A stretch of 64,000 bases of DNA from positions 23,998 through 87,997 of the forward strand of contig JBBQWN010000010.1 of assembly GCA_038210595.1 (NCBI GenBank), written 5' to 3'. Shown here in pieces: positions 50,666-59,566 of the stretch (position 1 is its first letter; each line of letters begins with the position of its first letter). The DNA comes from Glacieibacterium sp038210595. GTDB taxonomy: Bacteria; Pseudomonadota; Alphaproteobacteria; Sphingomonadales; Sphingomonadaceae. The notes beneath the pieces were generated by a model, which ran no database searches, was not told the origin of the DNA, and saw only the letters and a list, made by a program, of their open reading frames with translations. The position numbers and the translations under genes are program-made.

Positions 50666-51709
50666 ATGCGGCGGCTGCAATCAAGCCTGTTCGTCCTCGC
50701 CGCGCTGGCGGGCGGGACGGCGCGCGCGCAGGTGCCGGCGGTCGACGCGTTCTTCACCGACCCTAGGCTCGCCGAAACCCGCGCGGTGGTCGTCCTGCAG
50801 GACGGCCGCGTCGTCGCCGAACGCTACGGCAAGGGCTATGGCCCGACCAACCGCCTGATCGGCTGGTCGATGTCGAAATCGATCACGTCGACGCTGATCG
50901 GGCAGCTGGTCGGCGAGGGGAAATTGCAGCTCGATGCCCCCGCGCCGGTGGCGGCGTGGAAGAACGATGCGCGGGCGAAGATCACGCTGCGCCAGCTGCT
51001 GCACATGTCGTCGGGCCTGCGTCACGACGAGCTCGGCGTGCCGGCGGTGCAGGACGCCGACACCAATCGTGCGTTGTTTGCCGACGTTTCGGATGATGCC
51101 GCCGCGTTCGCCGAGACCCGGCCCAGCGCCGCCGCGCCCGGCACCGTCTATAATTATTCGTCGCTGACCACGATCATCCTGTCCGACATCGCGGTGCGGG
51201 CGATCGCACCGGGTGCCGCCACGCCGGATGCGCGCCGCGCGGCGATGCGCGCCTATCTGAAGTCGCACCTCGTCGATCCTGTCATGCCCAGCCTGATCTG
51301 CGAGTTCGACCGCGCCGGCACGATGATCGGCGGCAGCTTCTGCCACGCCACGGCGCGCGACTGGGCGCGCTTCGGGCAGCTGTATCTCGACAACGGGGTC
51401 ATCGGCGGGCGGCAGCTGGTGCCCGCCGCATGGGTGGCGTTCGTGCGCACCCCGGCGGCGACCAACGCCAGTTATGGCGGGCATTTCTGGCTCAACCGCG
51501 TCGAGCCGGCGTCGAAACACCCGGCGCTGTTCCCGACGCAGGGTCCGGCCGACACCTATGCCGCGGTCGGCCACCTGGGCCAGTTCGTGACGATCACGCC
51601 GTCGAAGCACCTGATCGCGGTCCGCCTCGGCAAGACCCAGGACGACGTGCTGCCGCCGGTCAAGGCGGCGCTCGGCCGGCTGGTCAACAGCTACCCGGAC
51701 CGGCCGTGA
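50666..51709 (+). CDS. Serine hydrolase, beta-lactamase (class C-like) family
   Basis: A 347-aa exported enzyme with a signal peptide (LQSSLFVLAALAGGTARAQ). The S-x-x-K motif is SMSK (about residues 72-75), the second motif is YNYSS, and HLGQ replaces the KTG box. This arrangement resembles the 6-aminohexanoate-dimer hydrolase and esterase group more than true beta-lactamases. ATG 50666 is 9 nt from GGGGGA; ATG 50657 directly abuts it. Its stop overlaps the UPF0262 start (GTGA). Confidence 0.87.
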   Translation: MRRLQSSLFVLAALAGGTARAQVPAVDAFFTDPRLAETRAVVVLQDGRVVAERYGKGYGPTNRLIGWSMSKSITSTLIGQLVGEGKLQLDAPAPVAAWKNDARAKITLRQLLHMSSGLRHDELGVPAVQDADTNRALFADVSDDAAAFAETRPSAAAPGTVYNYSSLTTIILSDIAVRAIAPGAATPDARRAAMRAYLKSHLVDPVMPSLICEFDRAGTMIGGSFCHATARDWARFGQLYLDNGVIGGRQLVPAAWVAFVRTPAATNASYGGHFWLNRVEPASKHPALFPTQGPADTYAAVGHLGQFVTITPSKHLIAVRLGKTQDDVLPPVKAALGRLVNSYPDRP

Positions 51710-52221
51710 GCGACCCAGACAACCGGATCCCCGTCGGCGGAGCCGACCACCGCGTAATCGAGGTCAAGCTCGACGAGCGCACCATCCTGTGGCGCAACGC
51801 CGACGTCGAGCAGGAGCGCCGCGTCGCCATCTTCGACCTGCTCGAGGCCAACAGCTTCAAGCCGGTGAGCGATTATGACGGCGGCTATGCCGGCCCCTAC
51901 AAGCTGCTGATGGGGGTCGAGGAGGGCCGGCTGACCGTCGCGCTCGCCGCCACCGATGACCGGCCGCTGGACAGCTTCGTGCTGCCGCTGTCGCCGTTCC
52001 GGCGCGTCGTGCGCGACTATTTCGCGATCTGCGACAGCTATTACAAAGCCGTGCGGGCGGCGACCTCGCAGCAGATCGAGACCATCGACATGGCCCGCCG
52101 GGCGCTCCACAACGAAGCGGCCGAACTGCTGATCGAGCGGCTGAAAGCCTATGCCGAGGTCGACTTCGACACCGCACGGCGGCTGTTCACGCTGATCTGC
52201 GTGCTGCACATCCGGGGGTAG
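51706..52221 (+). CDS. UPF0262 family protein
   Basis: A 171-aa protein of a family restricted mostly to alphaproteobacteria. Recognisable blocks are RVAIFDLLEANSF, PLSPFRRVVRDYF, CDSYYKAVRAATSQQIE, DMARRALHNE and the ending FDTARRLFTLICVLHIRG. Function is not established. GTG 51706 overlaps the hydrolase stop, and dcd follows 4 nt after its stop, so the three are likely co-transcribed. Confidence 0.9.
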   Translation: MSDPDNRIPVGGADHRVIEVKLDERTILWRNADVEQERRVAIFDLLEANSFKPVSDYDGGYAGPYKLLMGVEEGRLTVALAATDDRPLDSFVLPLSPFRRVVRDYFAICDSYYKAVRAATSQQIETIDMARRALHNEAAELLIERLKAYAEVDFDTARRLFTLICVLHIRG

Positions 52222-52225
52222 AAGA

Positions 52226-52780
52226 GTGTCCGTCCAATCCGACCGCTGGATCCGCGAGCAGGCGCTGGCCAACGGCATGATCGAGCCGTTCGTCGACCGG
52301 CAGCAGCGCGACGGCGTGATCAGCTATGGGCTCAGCTCCTATGGCTATGACGCGCGCGTCTCGGACGAGTTCAAGATCTTCACCAATGTCGACAGCGTCA
52401 TCGTCGACCCCAAGGACTTCCATCCCAACAGCTTCGTCGACCGCAAGACCGACTGCTGCGTCATCCCGCCGAACAGCTTCGCGCTGGCCCGCACGGTCGA
52501 GTATTTCCGCGTGCCGCGCGACGTGCTGGTCATCTGCCTGGGCAAGTCGACCTATGCGCGCTGCGGCATCATCGTGAATGTGACGCCGCTGGAGCCCGGC
52601 TGGGAGGGGCATGTGACGCTGGAGTTCTCCAACACCACGCCGCTGCCCGCCAAGGTCTATGCCAACGAAGGCGCCTGCCAGTTCCTGTTCCTGAAGGGCA
52701 ACGAGCCCTGCGAGGTCAGCTATGCCGACCGGGCGGGCAAGTATCAGGGCCAACGGGGCGTGACGCTGCCGAAGCTGTAG
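52226..52780 (+). CDS. dcd: dCTP deaminase
   Basis: The 184-aa trimeric enzyme deaminates dCTP to dUTP for thymidylate synthesis. Family motifs are SYGLSSYGYDAR, ILVICLGKSTYARCGI-like (VICLGKSTYARCG), VTPLEPGWEGHVTLEFSNTTPLP and the C-terminal YQGQRGVTLPK. The GTG start follows GAAG at a short distance, probably helped by coupling to UPF0262. Confidence 0.95.
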   Translation: MSVQSDRWIREQALANGMIEPFVDRQQRDGVISYGLSSYGYDARVSDEFKIFTNVDSVIVDPKDFHPNSFVDRKTDCCVIPPNSFALARTVEYFRVPRDVLVICLGKSTYARCGIIVNVTPLEPGWEGHVTLEFSNTTPLPAKVYANEGACQFLFLKGNEPCEVSYADRAGKYQGQRGVTLPKL

Positions 52781-52863
52781 GGCTGGTGCGGCGGGAGCGA
52801 ATCATTTACTATTGTTAACGTGGGGCATCACGCGGACCGCTGCGGCGGGCGACCGGGAGCCCT

Positions 52864-52962
52864 GTGTTGCGCATCCATTCGATCACCGGCTCGCTGGTCC
52901 GCCTCGGCGCGGCGATGATGTTTGCCGGCATCGTCCTGCTGATCAACCGCGCCATGGGCTAA
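52864..52962 (+). CDS. Possible 32-aa single-helix membrane peptide
   Basis: A short frame from GTG 52864 with GGGAG 4 nt upstream encodes 32 residues. The sequence is mostly one hydrophobic helix (LVRLGAAMMFAGIVLLIN). An AT-rich stretch (catttactattgttaacg, 52803-52820) lies about 45 nt before it and may hold a promoter. It stands alone between dcd and the convergent flavoprotein gene. The evidence is limited. Confidence 0.35.
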   Translation: MLRIHSITGSLVRLGAAMMFAGIVLLINRAMG

Positions 52963-52969
52963 CGCCCCG

Positions 52970-53884
52970 CTAATCCCGCGCCGGCACTTTCGGCAGGCGG
53001 TTGTGGATCGCGGTGGCAGCGATCGCCGCATGGCCCATCGCGACGCTGATCTGGTCGAGGCCCGGCACGACGTCGCCGGCCGTCCAGACGCCGCGCACGC
53101 TGGTTTCCATATGCTCGTCGCCGGGCACGCAATTGTCGCCGACCAGTTCGACGCCCAGTTCCTTCGCAATCCGCGAATTGGCGTGGGTGCCGAGCGCCGG
53201 GTACAGCGTGTCGAAGTTCATGCGGCTGCCGTCGGCAAGCTCGACATGCAGCGCCTCGCCGTCGAACTCGAAGCCGGTGACGGCCGGCTCGACGAGGGTG
53301 ATTTTCGCGTCCGCAATCTTGGCGCGCAGATCCGCGTCGCAGGCGGCGAAGCGTTGCGGCAGCAGCGTCACATCGGCGCTGTACGCCCGCAGGAAGGTTG
53401 CTTCCGCGACGCCGTGGGCGTCGCTGCCCAGCACCGCGACGCGCTTGTGCTGGACCTCGAAGCCGTCGCAGACCGGGCAATAGCGCAGCAGGCCGTGCTT
53501 GACCGCGGCATCGTGGGTGACGTCGTCGAGCAGCGCCGGGCGGTGGTTGGTGACGCCGGTCGCGAGCAGCACCGTGCGCGCCGCGATGCGCTCGTCGTCC
53601 GCCAGCCCGACGAAGCCGTCCCCGTCGCGCTCGACATGGTCGATCTTCAGGTCGCGCACCGTCGCGCCATAGTGGGTCGCCTGTTCGCGCATCCGGGCCA
53701 GTAGCGACGGCCCCTCGATGCCGCCCGGAAAGCCCGAGTGGTTGTGGCTGGTCGGGATCCAGCGCGCCCGGCTGCCGCCGGCGTCGGCGACCACGACGCG
53801 GCGGAGGAAGCGCGCGAGATAGATGGCGGCGGTCAGCCCCGCCGGGCCGCCGCCGACGATCAGGCAATCGAGTGGTTCGGTCAT
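52970..53884 (-). CDS. NAD(P)/FAD-dependent oxidoreductase (thioredoxin reductase-like)
   Basis: A 304-aa two-Rossmann flavoprotein. The FAD motif GGGPAGLTAAIYLARF starts near residue 11, CPVC near 136 is the redox pair in the thioredoxin-reductase position, and VWTAGDVVPGLDQI closes the FAD site. The second nucleotide motif is changed (VLGSDAHGVAEA in place of GGGDSA), so the electron donor or acceptor may differ from classical TrxB. ATG 53884 gives a full-length protein. It is divergent from murA. Confidence 0.88.
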   Translation of the reverse strand: MTEPLDCLIVGGGPAGLTAAIYLARFLRRVVVADAGGSRARWIPTSHNHSGFPGGIEGPSLLARMREQATHYGATVRDLKIDHVERDGDGFVGLADDERIAARTVLLATGVTNHRPALLDDVTHDAAVKHGLLRYCPVCDGFEVQHKRVAVLGSDAHGVAEATFLRAYSADVTLLPQRFAACDADLRAKIADAKITLVEPAVTGFEFDGEALHVELADGSRMNFDTLYPALGTHANSRIAKELGVELVGDNCVPGDEHMETSVRGVWTAGDVVPGLDQISVAMGHAAIAATAIHNRLPKVPARD

Positions 53885-53929
53885 TTTGCTCCCCTTCCGC
53901 AGACCCCGGCAACGCGCTAGCACGAAACC

Positions 53930-55210
53930 ATGGACCAGATCGTCATTCGCGGTGGCCGGGCGCTTTCCGGCAGCATTCAGATCTCGGGCGCCAAGAACGC
54001 CGCGCTGACGCTGATGCCGTGCGCGCTGCTGAGCGAGGAGCCGCTGACGCTGCGCAACCTGCCGCGGTTGGCGGACATCGACACGTTCGGGCACCTGCTG
54101 AACAACCACGGCGTCTCGACGACGATCGAGGGGTCGCATCCGGCCGAGTTCGGGCGGGTAATGACTTTACGCGCAAATCGCATCACTTCGACGGTTGCCC
54201 CGTACGATATCGTACGCAAGATGCGCGCTTCGATCCTGGTGCTCGGGCCGCTGCTCGCCCGCGCGGGTGAGGCGACCGTGTCGCTGCCGGGCGGCTGCGC
54301 CATCGGCAACCGGCCTATCGACCTGCACCTGAAGGCGCTGGAGCATCTGGGCGCCGAGATCGAGGTCACCGCCGGCTACGTCAAGGCGAGTGCCAAGGGT
54401 GGTCTGCGCGGTGGCCGCTACGTCTTCCCGATGGTGTCGGTCGGCGCGACCGAGAACGCCGTGATGGCGGCGGTGCTGGCGAAGGGCGAGAGCCGCCTGG
54501 AGAACGTCGCGCGCGAGCCCGAGATCATCGACCTGTGCCGCTGCCTGATCGCGATGGGCGCGAAGATCGAGGGGGTCGGGTCCGAGCATTTGACCATCCA
54601 GGGCGTCGCCAAGCTCCACGGCGCGACCTACGCTGTGATGCCCGACCGGATCGAGACCGGCAGCTATGCCTGCGCCGCCGCCATCACCGGCGGCGAGCTC
54701 GAACTGCTCGGCGCGGAGGAAGCGACGCTGGGCGCGACCTTCGATGCACTGCGCGAGGCGGGCGTCGAGGCGACTGCCACCCCCCGTGGCCTGATGGTCC
54801 GCCGCGCCAACGGGCTGCACGGTGTGACGGTGTCGACCGCGCCCTACCCCGGCTTCCCGACCGACATGCAGGCGCAGTTCATGGCGATGCTGACCGTCGC
54901 CGACGGGGCCAGTCTGCTGACCGAGACGATCTTCGAGAACCGCTACATGCACGTGCCCGAACTGGCGCGGATGGGCGCGGACGTGACGGTGCGCGGCCGT
55001 TCCGCGATCGTCCGCGGCGTCGGCGGGCTGGTCGGCGCGCAGGTCATGGCGACCGACCTTCGTGCCTCGATGAGCCTGGTGCTGGCGGGCCTCGCCGCCA
55101 AGGGCGAGACCGTGGTCAGCCGCGTGTATCACCTCGACCGCGGCTATGAGCGGCTGGAGGAGAAGCTCTCCGCCGTCGGCGCCGATATCGAGCGGATCAG
55201 CGATGGTTGA
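53930..55210 (+). CDS. murA: UDP-N-acetylglucosamine 1-carboxyvinyltransferase
   Basis: MurA (426 aa) transfers enolpyruvate from PEP to UDP-GlcNAc, the first committed step of peptidoglycan synthesis. The catalytic cysteine is C123 in LPGGCAIGNRPID; KNAALTLMPCALL and the C-terminal YHLDRGYERLEEKL are conserved. The last codons fall in a 31-bp tandem duplication (55202-55263) that joins murA to the next gene. It is divergent from the flavoprotein, with 45 nt between starts. Confidence 0.96.
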   Translation: MDQIVIRGGRALSGSIQISGAKNAALTLMPCALLSEEPLTLRNLPRLADIDTFGHLLNNHGVSTTIEGSHPAEFGRVMTLRANRITSTVAPYDIVRKMRASILVLGPLLARAGEATVSLPGGCAIGNRPIDLHLKALEHLGAEIEVTAGYVKASAKGGLRGGRYVFPMVSVGATENAVMAAVLAKGESRLENVAREPEIIDLCRCLIAMGAKIEGVGSEHLTIQGVAKLHGATYAVMPDRIETGSYACAAAITGGELELLGAEEATLGATFDALREAGVEATATPRGLMVRRANGLHGVTVSTAPYPGFPTDMQAQFMAMLTVADGASLLTETIFENRYMHVPELARMGADVTVRGRSAIVRGVGGLVGAQVMATDLRASMSLVLAGLAAKGETVVSRVYHLDRGYERLEEKLSAVGADIERISDG

Positions 55211-55263
55211 GCTCCGCCTGCTGGCGCAGGCAGATGGCTGAGCTCCGCCTGCTGGCGCAGGAG
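55202..55263 (+). repeat. 31-bp tandem duplication at the murA/DUF2948 junction
   Basis: Copies 55202-55232 and 55233-55263 begin gatgg-t/c-tgagctccgcc and match over 29 bp with one mismatch, then differ in the last two bases. Copy 1 carries the murA stop and an ATG (55203) whose frame ends in copy 2 after 12 codons. Copy 2 carries the ATG (55234) of the working DUF2948 frame. Confidence 0.93.
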
Positions 55264-55626
55264 GCGGAGGACGTGCCGGCGCTGTCGGCGCTGGTCCAGT
55301 CGGCAGCGGTACGCGCCGACGAGATCGCCTACGACCGCAAGGCGCGGCGGCTGGTGCTGATGCTGAGCCGCTACCGCTGGGAGGCGGACGACAAGACCCG
55401 CGTCCGCGCCGCGCTGCGCATCGAATGTGTCACCGCCGTGCAGCGCAAGGCGTGGCCGGCGGGGGAGGCGGTGCTGGAACTGCTGGCGGTGACGCTGGAG
55501 GCGGACAGCCTGCTGCTCAGCTTCGCCGCCGGCCCGACCCTGCGCGCGACCGTCGAATGCCCCGACCTGGCGCTGGAGGACCTGACCGAACCATGGCCGG
55601 CGATCCGGGAGCCGCAGCACGATTAG
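55234..55626 (+). CDS. DUF2948 family protein
   Basis: A 130-aa protein of an alphaproteobacterial family often next to murA, with the usual start MAELRLLAQEAEDV and the segment RLVLMLSRYRWEADD. No catalytic motif is seen, and the function is unknown. The frame is also open from a TTG at 55207 that overlaps the murA stop. ATG 55234 fits the family better but was displaced downstream by the 31-bp duplication. hisD, often next in related genomes, is not here. Confidence 0.85.
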   Translation: MAELRLLAQEAEDVPALSALVQSAAVRADEIAYDRKARRLVLMLSRYRWEADDKTRVRAALRIECVTAVQRKAWPAGEAVLELLAVTLEADSLLLSFAAGPTLRATVECPDLALEDLTEPWPAIREPQHD

Positions 55627-55693
55627 CGTCGATCCGGCACCGGTTGGAACGGCGCTGCGGCGGAGCGCGTTGGTTGGCGGAGGGAGATTCGCC

Positions 55694-55960
55694 ATGCCAG
55701 ACAATGATGCACCTGCACCGCCGCCGACCGTTCATCCCGATGACCGCGAACTCGGGTTCGGCGCGGTCGGGGCGCGGCCCGATGGCACCGAGTCGGGCGA
55801 AGTCACGGGCGCGATGAACAGCGGCGGCCAGTCGTCCGGCCGCGACTATGCCAACGCGCCGACGCCGGAAAACCAGGACGGCGACACCGCCGGCCAGAGC
55901 CAACAGGGCTATTCGGGCGGCGACAATCCGAACGCGACCAGCACGAGGGCGACGGCATGA
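55694..55960 (+). CDS. Small disordered hydrophilic protein 1
   Basis: An 88-aa protein made almost wholly of D, G, P, N, Q, T, S and A, with no hydrophobic helix or cysteine. The N-terminus has PPPTVHPDDRELGFG; the rest is low-complexity (MNSGGQSSGRD, QSQQGYSGGDN). GGAGGGAG lies 7 nt before ATG 55694. It overlaps the next gene by 4 nt. Composition suggests intrinsic disorder, perhaps a stress protectant; this is inference. Confidence 0.72.
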   Translation: MPDNDAPAPPPTVHPDDRELGFGAVGARPDGTESGEVTGAMNSGGQSSGRDYANAPTPENQDGDTAGQSQQGYSGGDNPNATSTRATA

Positions 55961-56208
55961 CCGCGCGTCCTGACGACGCAACGCCCGAAGCCTCGGCGCA
56001 GGCGGAAACCGCGGCGCGGCCCGACCGCGGCATGGCCGAGAACGGCACGCACCGCGGCCAGGTGCATCGCGGTGAGCCCGGGCGCAGCCAGTTCGGCGGC
56101 AGCAACGAGGCCGGTGGCGCCGCTCAGCCCGGCGGTCCGGCGGGCAGCGAATCCGACCGCATGGCGCCCGGCGCGGCGAGCCACAAGAAGGCCGACGACA
56201 TCAAATAG
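55957..56208 (+). CDS. Small disordered hydrophilic protein 2
   Basis: An 83-aa low-complexity protein rich in A, G, R, E and D, without aromatic residues apart from one F, ending SHKKADDIK. It starts at the ATGA overlap with the preceding gene (55957-55960), so the two are coupled and likely work together. No homologue is recognised. It is convergent with the second TonB receptor. Confidence 0.7.
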   Translation: MTARPDDATPEASAQAETAARPDRGMAENGTHRGQVHRGEPGRSQFGGSNEAGGAAQPGGPAGSESDRMAPGAASHKKADDIK

Positions 56209-56286
56209 GCAGGGTCAGGCGGCGGCTGAGGTCCAGCCGTCGGCCATGGCCGGCGCTCCGCGGACCGCGGCACGACTGACGCGCCG

Positions 56287-58536
56287 CTAGAAGCTGGCCT
56301 TGAGACCGACGCGCAGGCGGCGCGGCGCGCCCGGTCCGGTGAAACGCGGATCAATCAGCGCCGGGAACAACTCGGTCGCGTCCGACAGCACGCCGTAGGT
56401 CGAATAATGTGCGTCGAACAGGTTGCGCACGTCGAAGAACAGGGTGGCGCGGCTGCCAATCCCCCAATGGCCGCGCAGGTTGACGACGGCGTAGGCCCCG
56501 GTGTCGCCCAGCGCGCCGATTTCGTCGCCGAAGTAGCGGACGCCGGTCTGCGCCTGGAGGTCGGCGCCGAGGCCCCAGCCGGCGTTATCGTAATCGACCG
56601 CGATCGTGCCGCGGTGGCGCGGGACAGAGGCAATGCGGTCGCCCGACCGGACGGCGATGGTGCCGTCGGCATCGGCGGCGGGATTCTGCGGGCTGTTCAG
56701 CGAGAACGGGGTCCGGAAGGTCGCGTCGGTCAGCGCATAGCCGGTGGTGACCTGAACGCCCCCGCGTTTGGCGCTCAGCGTCGCCTCCACCCCCTGACGC
56801 CGGGTGCCGCCGACGTTGGCGAAAAAGGCCCGGCCCGGAATAGCCGATGCGATCATCTGAATGTCGTTGCCGGCATCGGAGCGATAGGCCGACAGCCTGT
56901 AGCGGAGCGCCCAGCCGCCGGCATCGCCGCCGCCGGACGCAGCAGCGGCATAATTTCGGGCGACGACCTGTCGCAGCGGCGGATCGCCGACGAAGAAATT
57001 GGCGAGGCTGCACGGCGCGCCCGGGTCGGCACACGACAGTTCGGCCGGGGTCGGCGCGCGGTTGGCCTCGCCGTAGCTGGCCTGCAGGGTCAGCGCCGGC
57101 GTCGCCTGCCATTCGAGCTCGCCCTGCGGATTGATGCGGGTGAAGCGGTGATCACCGTTCAGCGCCGTGCCGAGTTCGTCGCGCAGGCGGACGACGGCCC
57201 GGTTCCAGCGCAGGCTGACCGTCGCCGCCACGCCCCGGAGCAGGTCGATCCGTTCGACCGCGAACAGCCCGGTGTAGCGGTTGCGCGCGCGCAGGCGCAC
57301 CGGGCTGAGCGTGCCGCTGGCGAGCGCGATGGTCGGGCCGAGCGCGCCGACGCCGCCATCGCCGCCGAGCGCGCCCAGGTCGGTCTGCGAGGCGAACCGG
57401 GTCGCCGCCGCATCGTAACTGCCGCCCAGCGTCAGCGCGTTGCTGCCCGCCAGCCAGGGGCGCGTGTCGTTGACCTGAACCAGCAGGCCGCCGCCGTCGG
57501 TTCGCGTCCGGCTGCGATTGAGGACGCCGTAGCCGGTGCCGTCGTTGCCCAGCACGTCGGCGATGCGGTCGCCGGCCAGCGTCGTCAGCGGATCGTCGTC
57601 GATGCACAACAGGCCGGCATCGTCGTCGCACGCCGAAATGTCGCTCGCATCGCCGTTGCGCGCCCGCTGACGATAGGCCAGCCCGTACAGGCTGGCCGCG
57701 ACGCGGGTGTGCGCGCCGGGCTGCCACCACGGCTGCAGCGTGGCGCGAAACAATCTCGTGCGGGTGACGTCGGGGTAGGTGAAGACGGCGCGGCGGTCGG
57801 CGGCGAGCAGCGCCACCGGGGCCTGGCCGTTGCCGGTCAGGTCCGCGTCGCCATAGCTGAGCTTCAGGTGTGCCCCCGCACTGGCGCCGTTCCAGCCGAT
57901 ATCGGTGAAGCCGGCGTAGCGGTCGGACGGTGAACGCACGCGCCAGCCGGCGTCGTGATCGCTTTCGAAGGCAGCATAGGCGCTGAACCGGCCGCGGCTG
58001 CCGCCGGCTTCGGCGGTCGCGGACACCGCCCCACAGCTGCCGCCCAGCAGGCTGGCGCGGACGCCGGGGGCGGATCGTCCCGTTCGCGTCGTGAACAGGA
58101 TCGCGCCGCCGAGCGCGTTCAGGCCGTAGACGGGATCGGGGTCGCTGACGGTAACACGGTCGAGTGCGACGGCGGGGATCAGGCTGAGGTCGACGGTGTC
58201 GCCGAACGGCAGGTTGAAGCGCGCCCCGTCGACATAGGTCGCCAGCCCCTGCGCCGCGCCTTCCAGCGGGGAGGCGGTGAAGCCGTGGTAGACGATGCTC
58301 GGCTGGAACGGGTTGGTAGTGACGTCGGCCAGGCTGAGGCCGGGGACCGTGCGGGCGAGCGCGCCGAACAGGTCGGGCGCGCCGGTGCGGCGCAGGTCGT
58401 CGCCCGCAACGGTCTGCCCGGCGACCCGGCCGCCGGGCGCGGTGATGATGATGTCGTCGGGCGGGGCTGTGGTCTGTGCGCACGCGGGGCTCGCGGCCAG
58501 CGCGAGCACGCCGATCGCAGCGTGCAATTTCACCAT
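56287..58536 (-). CDS. TonB-dependent receptor
   Basis: A 749-aa outer-membrane receptor with a signal peptide (LHAAIGVLALAASPACAQ), a plug domain (DDIIITAPGGRVAGQTVAG, DPVYGLNALGGAILFTTRTG) and a barrel ending RRLRVGLKASF with terminal phenylalanine. The barrel has two cysteines pairs in loops (ISACDDDAGLLCID, ELSCADPGAPCSL). It starts 28 nt after HMG-CoA lyase on the same strand and could be in that transcript. Ligand unknown. Confidence 0.92.
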   Translation of the reverse strand: MVKLHAAIGVLALAASPACAQTTAPPDDIIITAPGGRVAGQTVAGDDLRRTGAPDLFGALARTVPGLSLADVTTNPFQPSIVYHGFTASPLEGAAQGLATYVDGARFNLPFGDTVDLSLIPAVALDRVTVSDPDPVYGLNALGGAILFTTRTGRSAPGVRASLLGGSCGAVSATAEAGGSRGRFSAYAAFESDHDAGWRVRSPSDRYAGFTDIGWNGASAGAHLKLSYGDADLTGNGQAPVALLAADRRAVFTYPDVTRTRLFRATLQPWWQPGAHTRVAASLYGLAYRQRARNGDASDISACDDDAGLLCIDDDPLTTLAGDRIADVLGNDGTGYGVLNRSRTRTDGGGLLVQVNDTRPWLAGSNALTLGGSYDAAATRFASQTDLGALGGDGGVGALGPTIALASGTLSPVRLRARNRYTGLFAVERIDLLRGVAATVSLRWNRAVVRLRDELGTALNGDHRFTRINPQGELEWQATPALTLQASYGEANRAPTPAELSCADPGAPCSLANFFVGDPPLRQVVARNYAAAASGGGDAGGWALRYRLSAYRSDAGNDIQMIASAIPGRAFFANVGGTRRQGVEATLSAKRGGVQVTTGYALTDATFRTPFSLNSPQNPAADADGTIAVRSGDRIASVPRHRGTIAVDYDNAGWGLGADLQAQTGVRYFGDEIGALGDTGAYAVVNLRGHWGIGSRATLFFDVRNLFDAHYSTYGVLSDATELFPALIDPRFTGPGAPRRLRVGLKASF

Positions 58537-58564
58537 CGCTCGCGGCCGCGCCGGCGACCGCAGC

Positions 58565-59482
58565 TCAGGCAGCGCCGGTCCAGTCGCCGGCGCGTGCCAC
58601 GCGCGACGGCAGTGCGCGGCCGAGCACCCCGGCGAACCACTCGTTGGCGGCGATCGCGGCATCGAGTTGGACGCCTGTTTCGACGCCGCTGCGCGCCAGC
58701 AGGTAGAGCAGGTCTTCGGTCGCGATATTGCCGGTTGCCTTGGGCGCGAACGGACAGCCGCCGAGGCCCCCCAGGCTGGCGTCGAGGACATGCACCCCGG
58801 CGCGGTAGGCCGCCCAGGCGTTGGCGATGCCCGTGCCGCGGGTATCGTGGAAATGCGCCCGCAGGCGGACGCCCGGCACCGCCTCGGCGACGCGGCCGAA
58901 CAGGTCGCTGACCTGCGCCGGCACCCCGACCCCGATGGTGTCGGCGAGCGCGATCTCGACCGCGCCCGCCTCCGCCATCTCGGTCGCCAGCCTCACGACA
59001 CGCTCCGGCGGCACCGCGCCTTCGAACGGGCAGCCGAACGACGCGCTGATCGTCACCTGCGGCACCAGCCCGGCGTCGGCGGCGAGGCGCAGCATGGCGC
59101 GGTTCTCGACGACGCCTTCCGCGACGGTCTGGCCCTGGTTGCGCTGCCCGAAGGTGTCGGTGGCGACGATGACGCAGCCGGCCTCGTCGACGCCGCGGGC
59201 ACCGCCGTCCCGGCTGGCAATGGCGCGCAGCACGCCGCGCTTGTTGAGGCACAGGCCGATGTAGGACACCCGCTTGTCGTCGGGCAGGCCGGCGATCACC
59301 GCCTCGCCGTCCGCCATCTGGGGGACGCGGGCCGGATTGACGAACGACGCGACCTCGATGCGGCGGACGCCGGCGGCGATCATGCGGCCGATCAGCCCGA
59401 GCTTGCCGGCGGTACCGACGACGTCGGGTTCGTTCTGCAGGCCGTCGCGCGCGCCCACCTCGACGATCTGAACGGGGTCCAT
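58565..59482 (-). CDS. Hydroxymethylglutaryl-CoA lyase
   Basis: A 305-aa TIM-barrel enzyme that cleaves HMG-CoA into acetyl-CoA and acetoacetate, the last step of leucine catabolism. Motifs are VGARDGLQNEP near the start, VTISASFGCPFEG, DTIGVG, AHFHDTRGTG and the glycine-cysteine loop GGLGGCPFAPKATGN, which holds the catalytic cysteine. ATG 59482 gives the usual length. The rest of the leucine pathway is not in the window. It is divergent from folE. Confidence 0.93.
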   Translation of the reverse strand: MDPVQIVEVGARDGLQNEPDVVGTAGKLGLIGRMIAAGVRRIEVASFVNPARVPQMADGEAVIAGLPDDKRVSYIGLCLNKRGVLRAIASRDGGARGVDEAGCVIVATDTFGQRNQGQTVAEGVVENRAMLRLAADAGLVPQVTISASFGCPFEGAVPPERVVRLATEMAEAGAVEIALADTIGVGVPAQVSDLFGRVAEAVPGVRLRAHFHDTRGTGIANAWAAYRAGVHVLDASLGGLGGCPFAPKATGNIATEDLLYLLARSGVETGVQLDAAIAANEWFAGVLGRALPSRVARAGDWTGAA

Positions 59483-59566
59483 GTCCGGCTCCTGGTTGTT
59501 GCGTCCGCTATAGTGCGACCTTATCGCCGTTGTCAGGCGGCAAGCTTCGCCGTCTAACGCGGGACC

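Noticed and set aside
55203..55240. 12-codon frame starting in duplication copy 1 as a true gene
   Set aside because: It is best explained as the by-product of the duplication; any regulatory effect is covered under the finding.
55202..55263. CRISPR-like direct repeat
   Set aside because: There are only two adjacent copies without a spacer; it is a tandem duplication at a gene junction.
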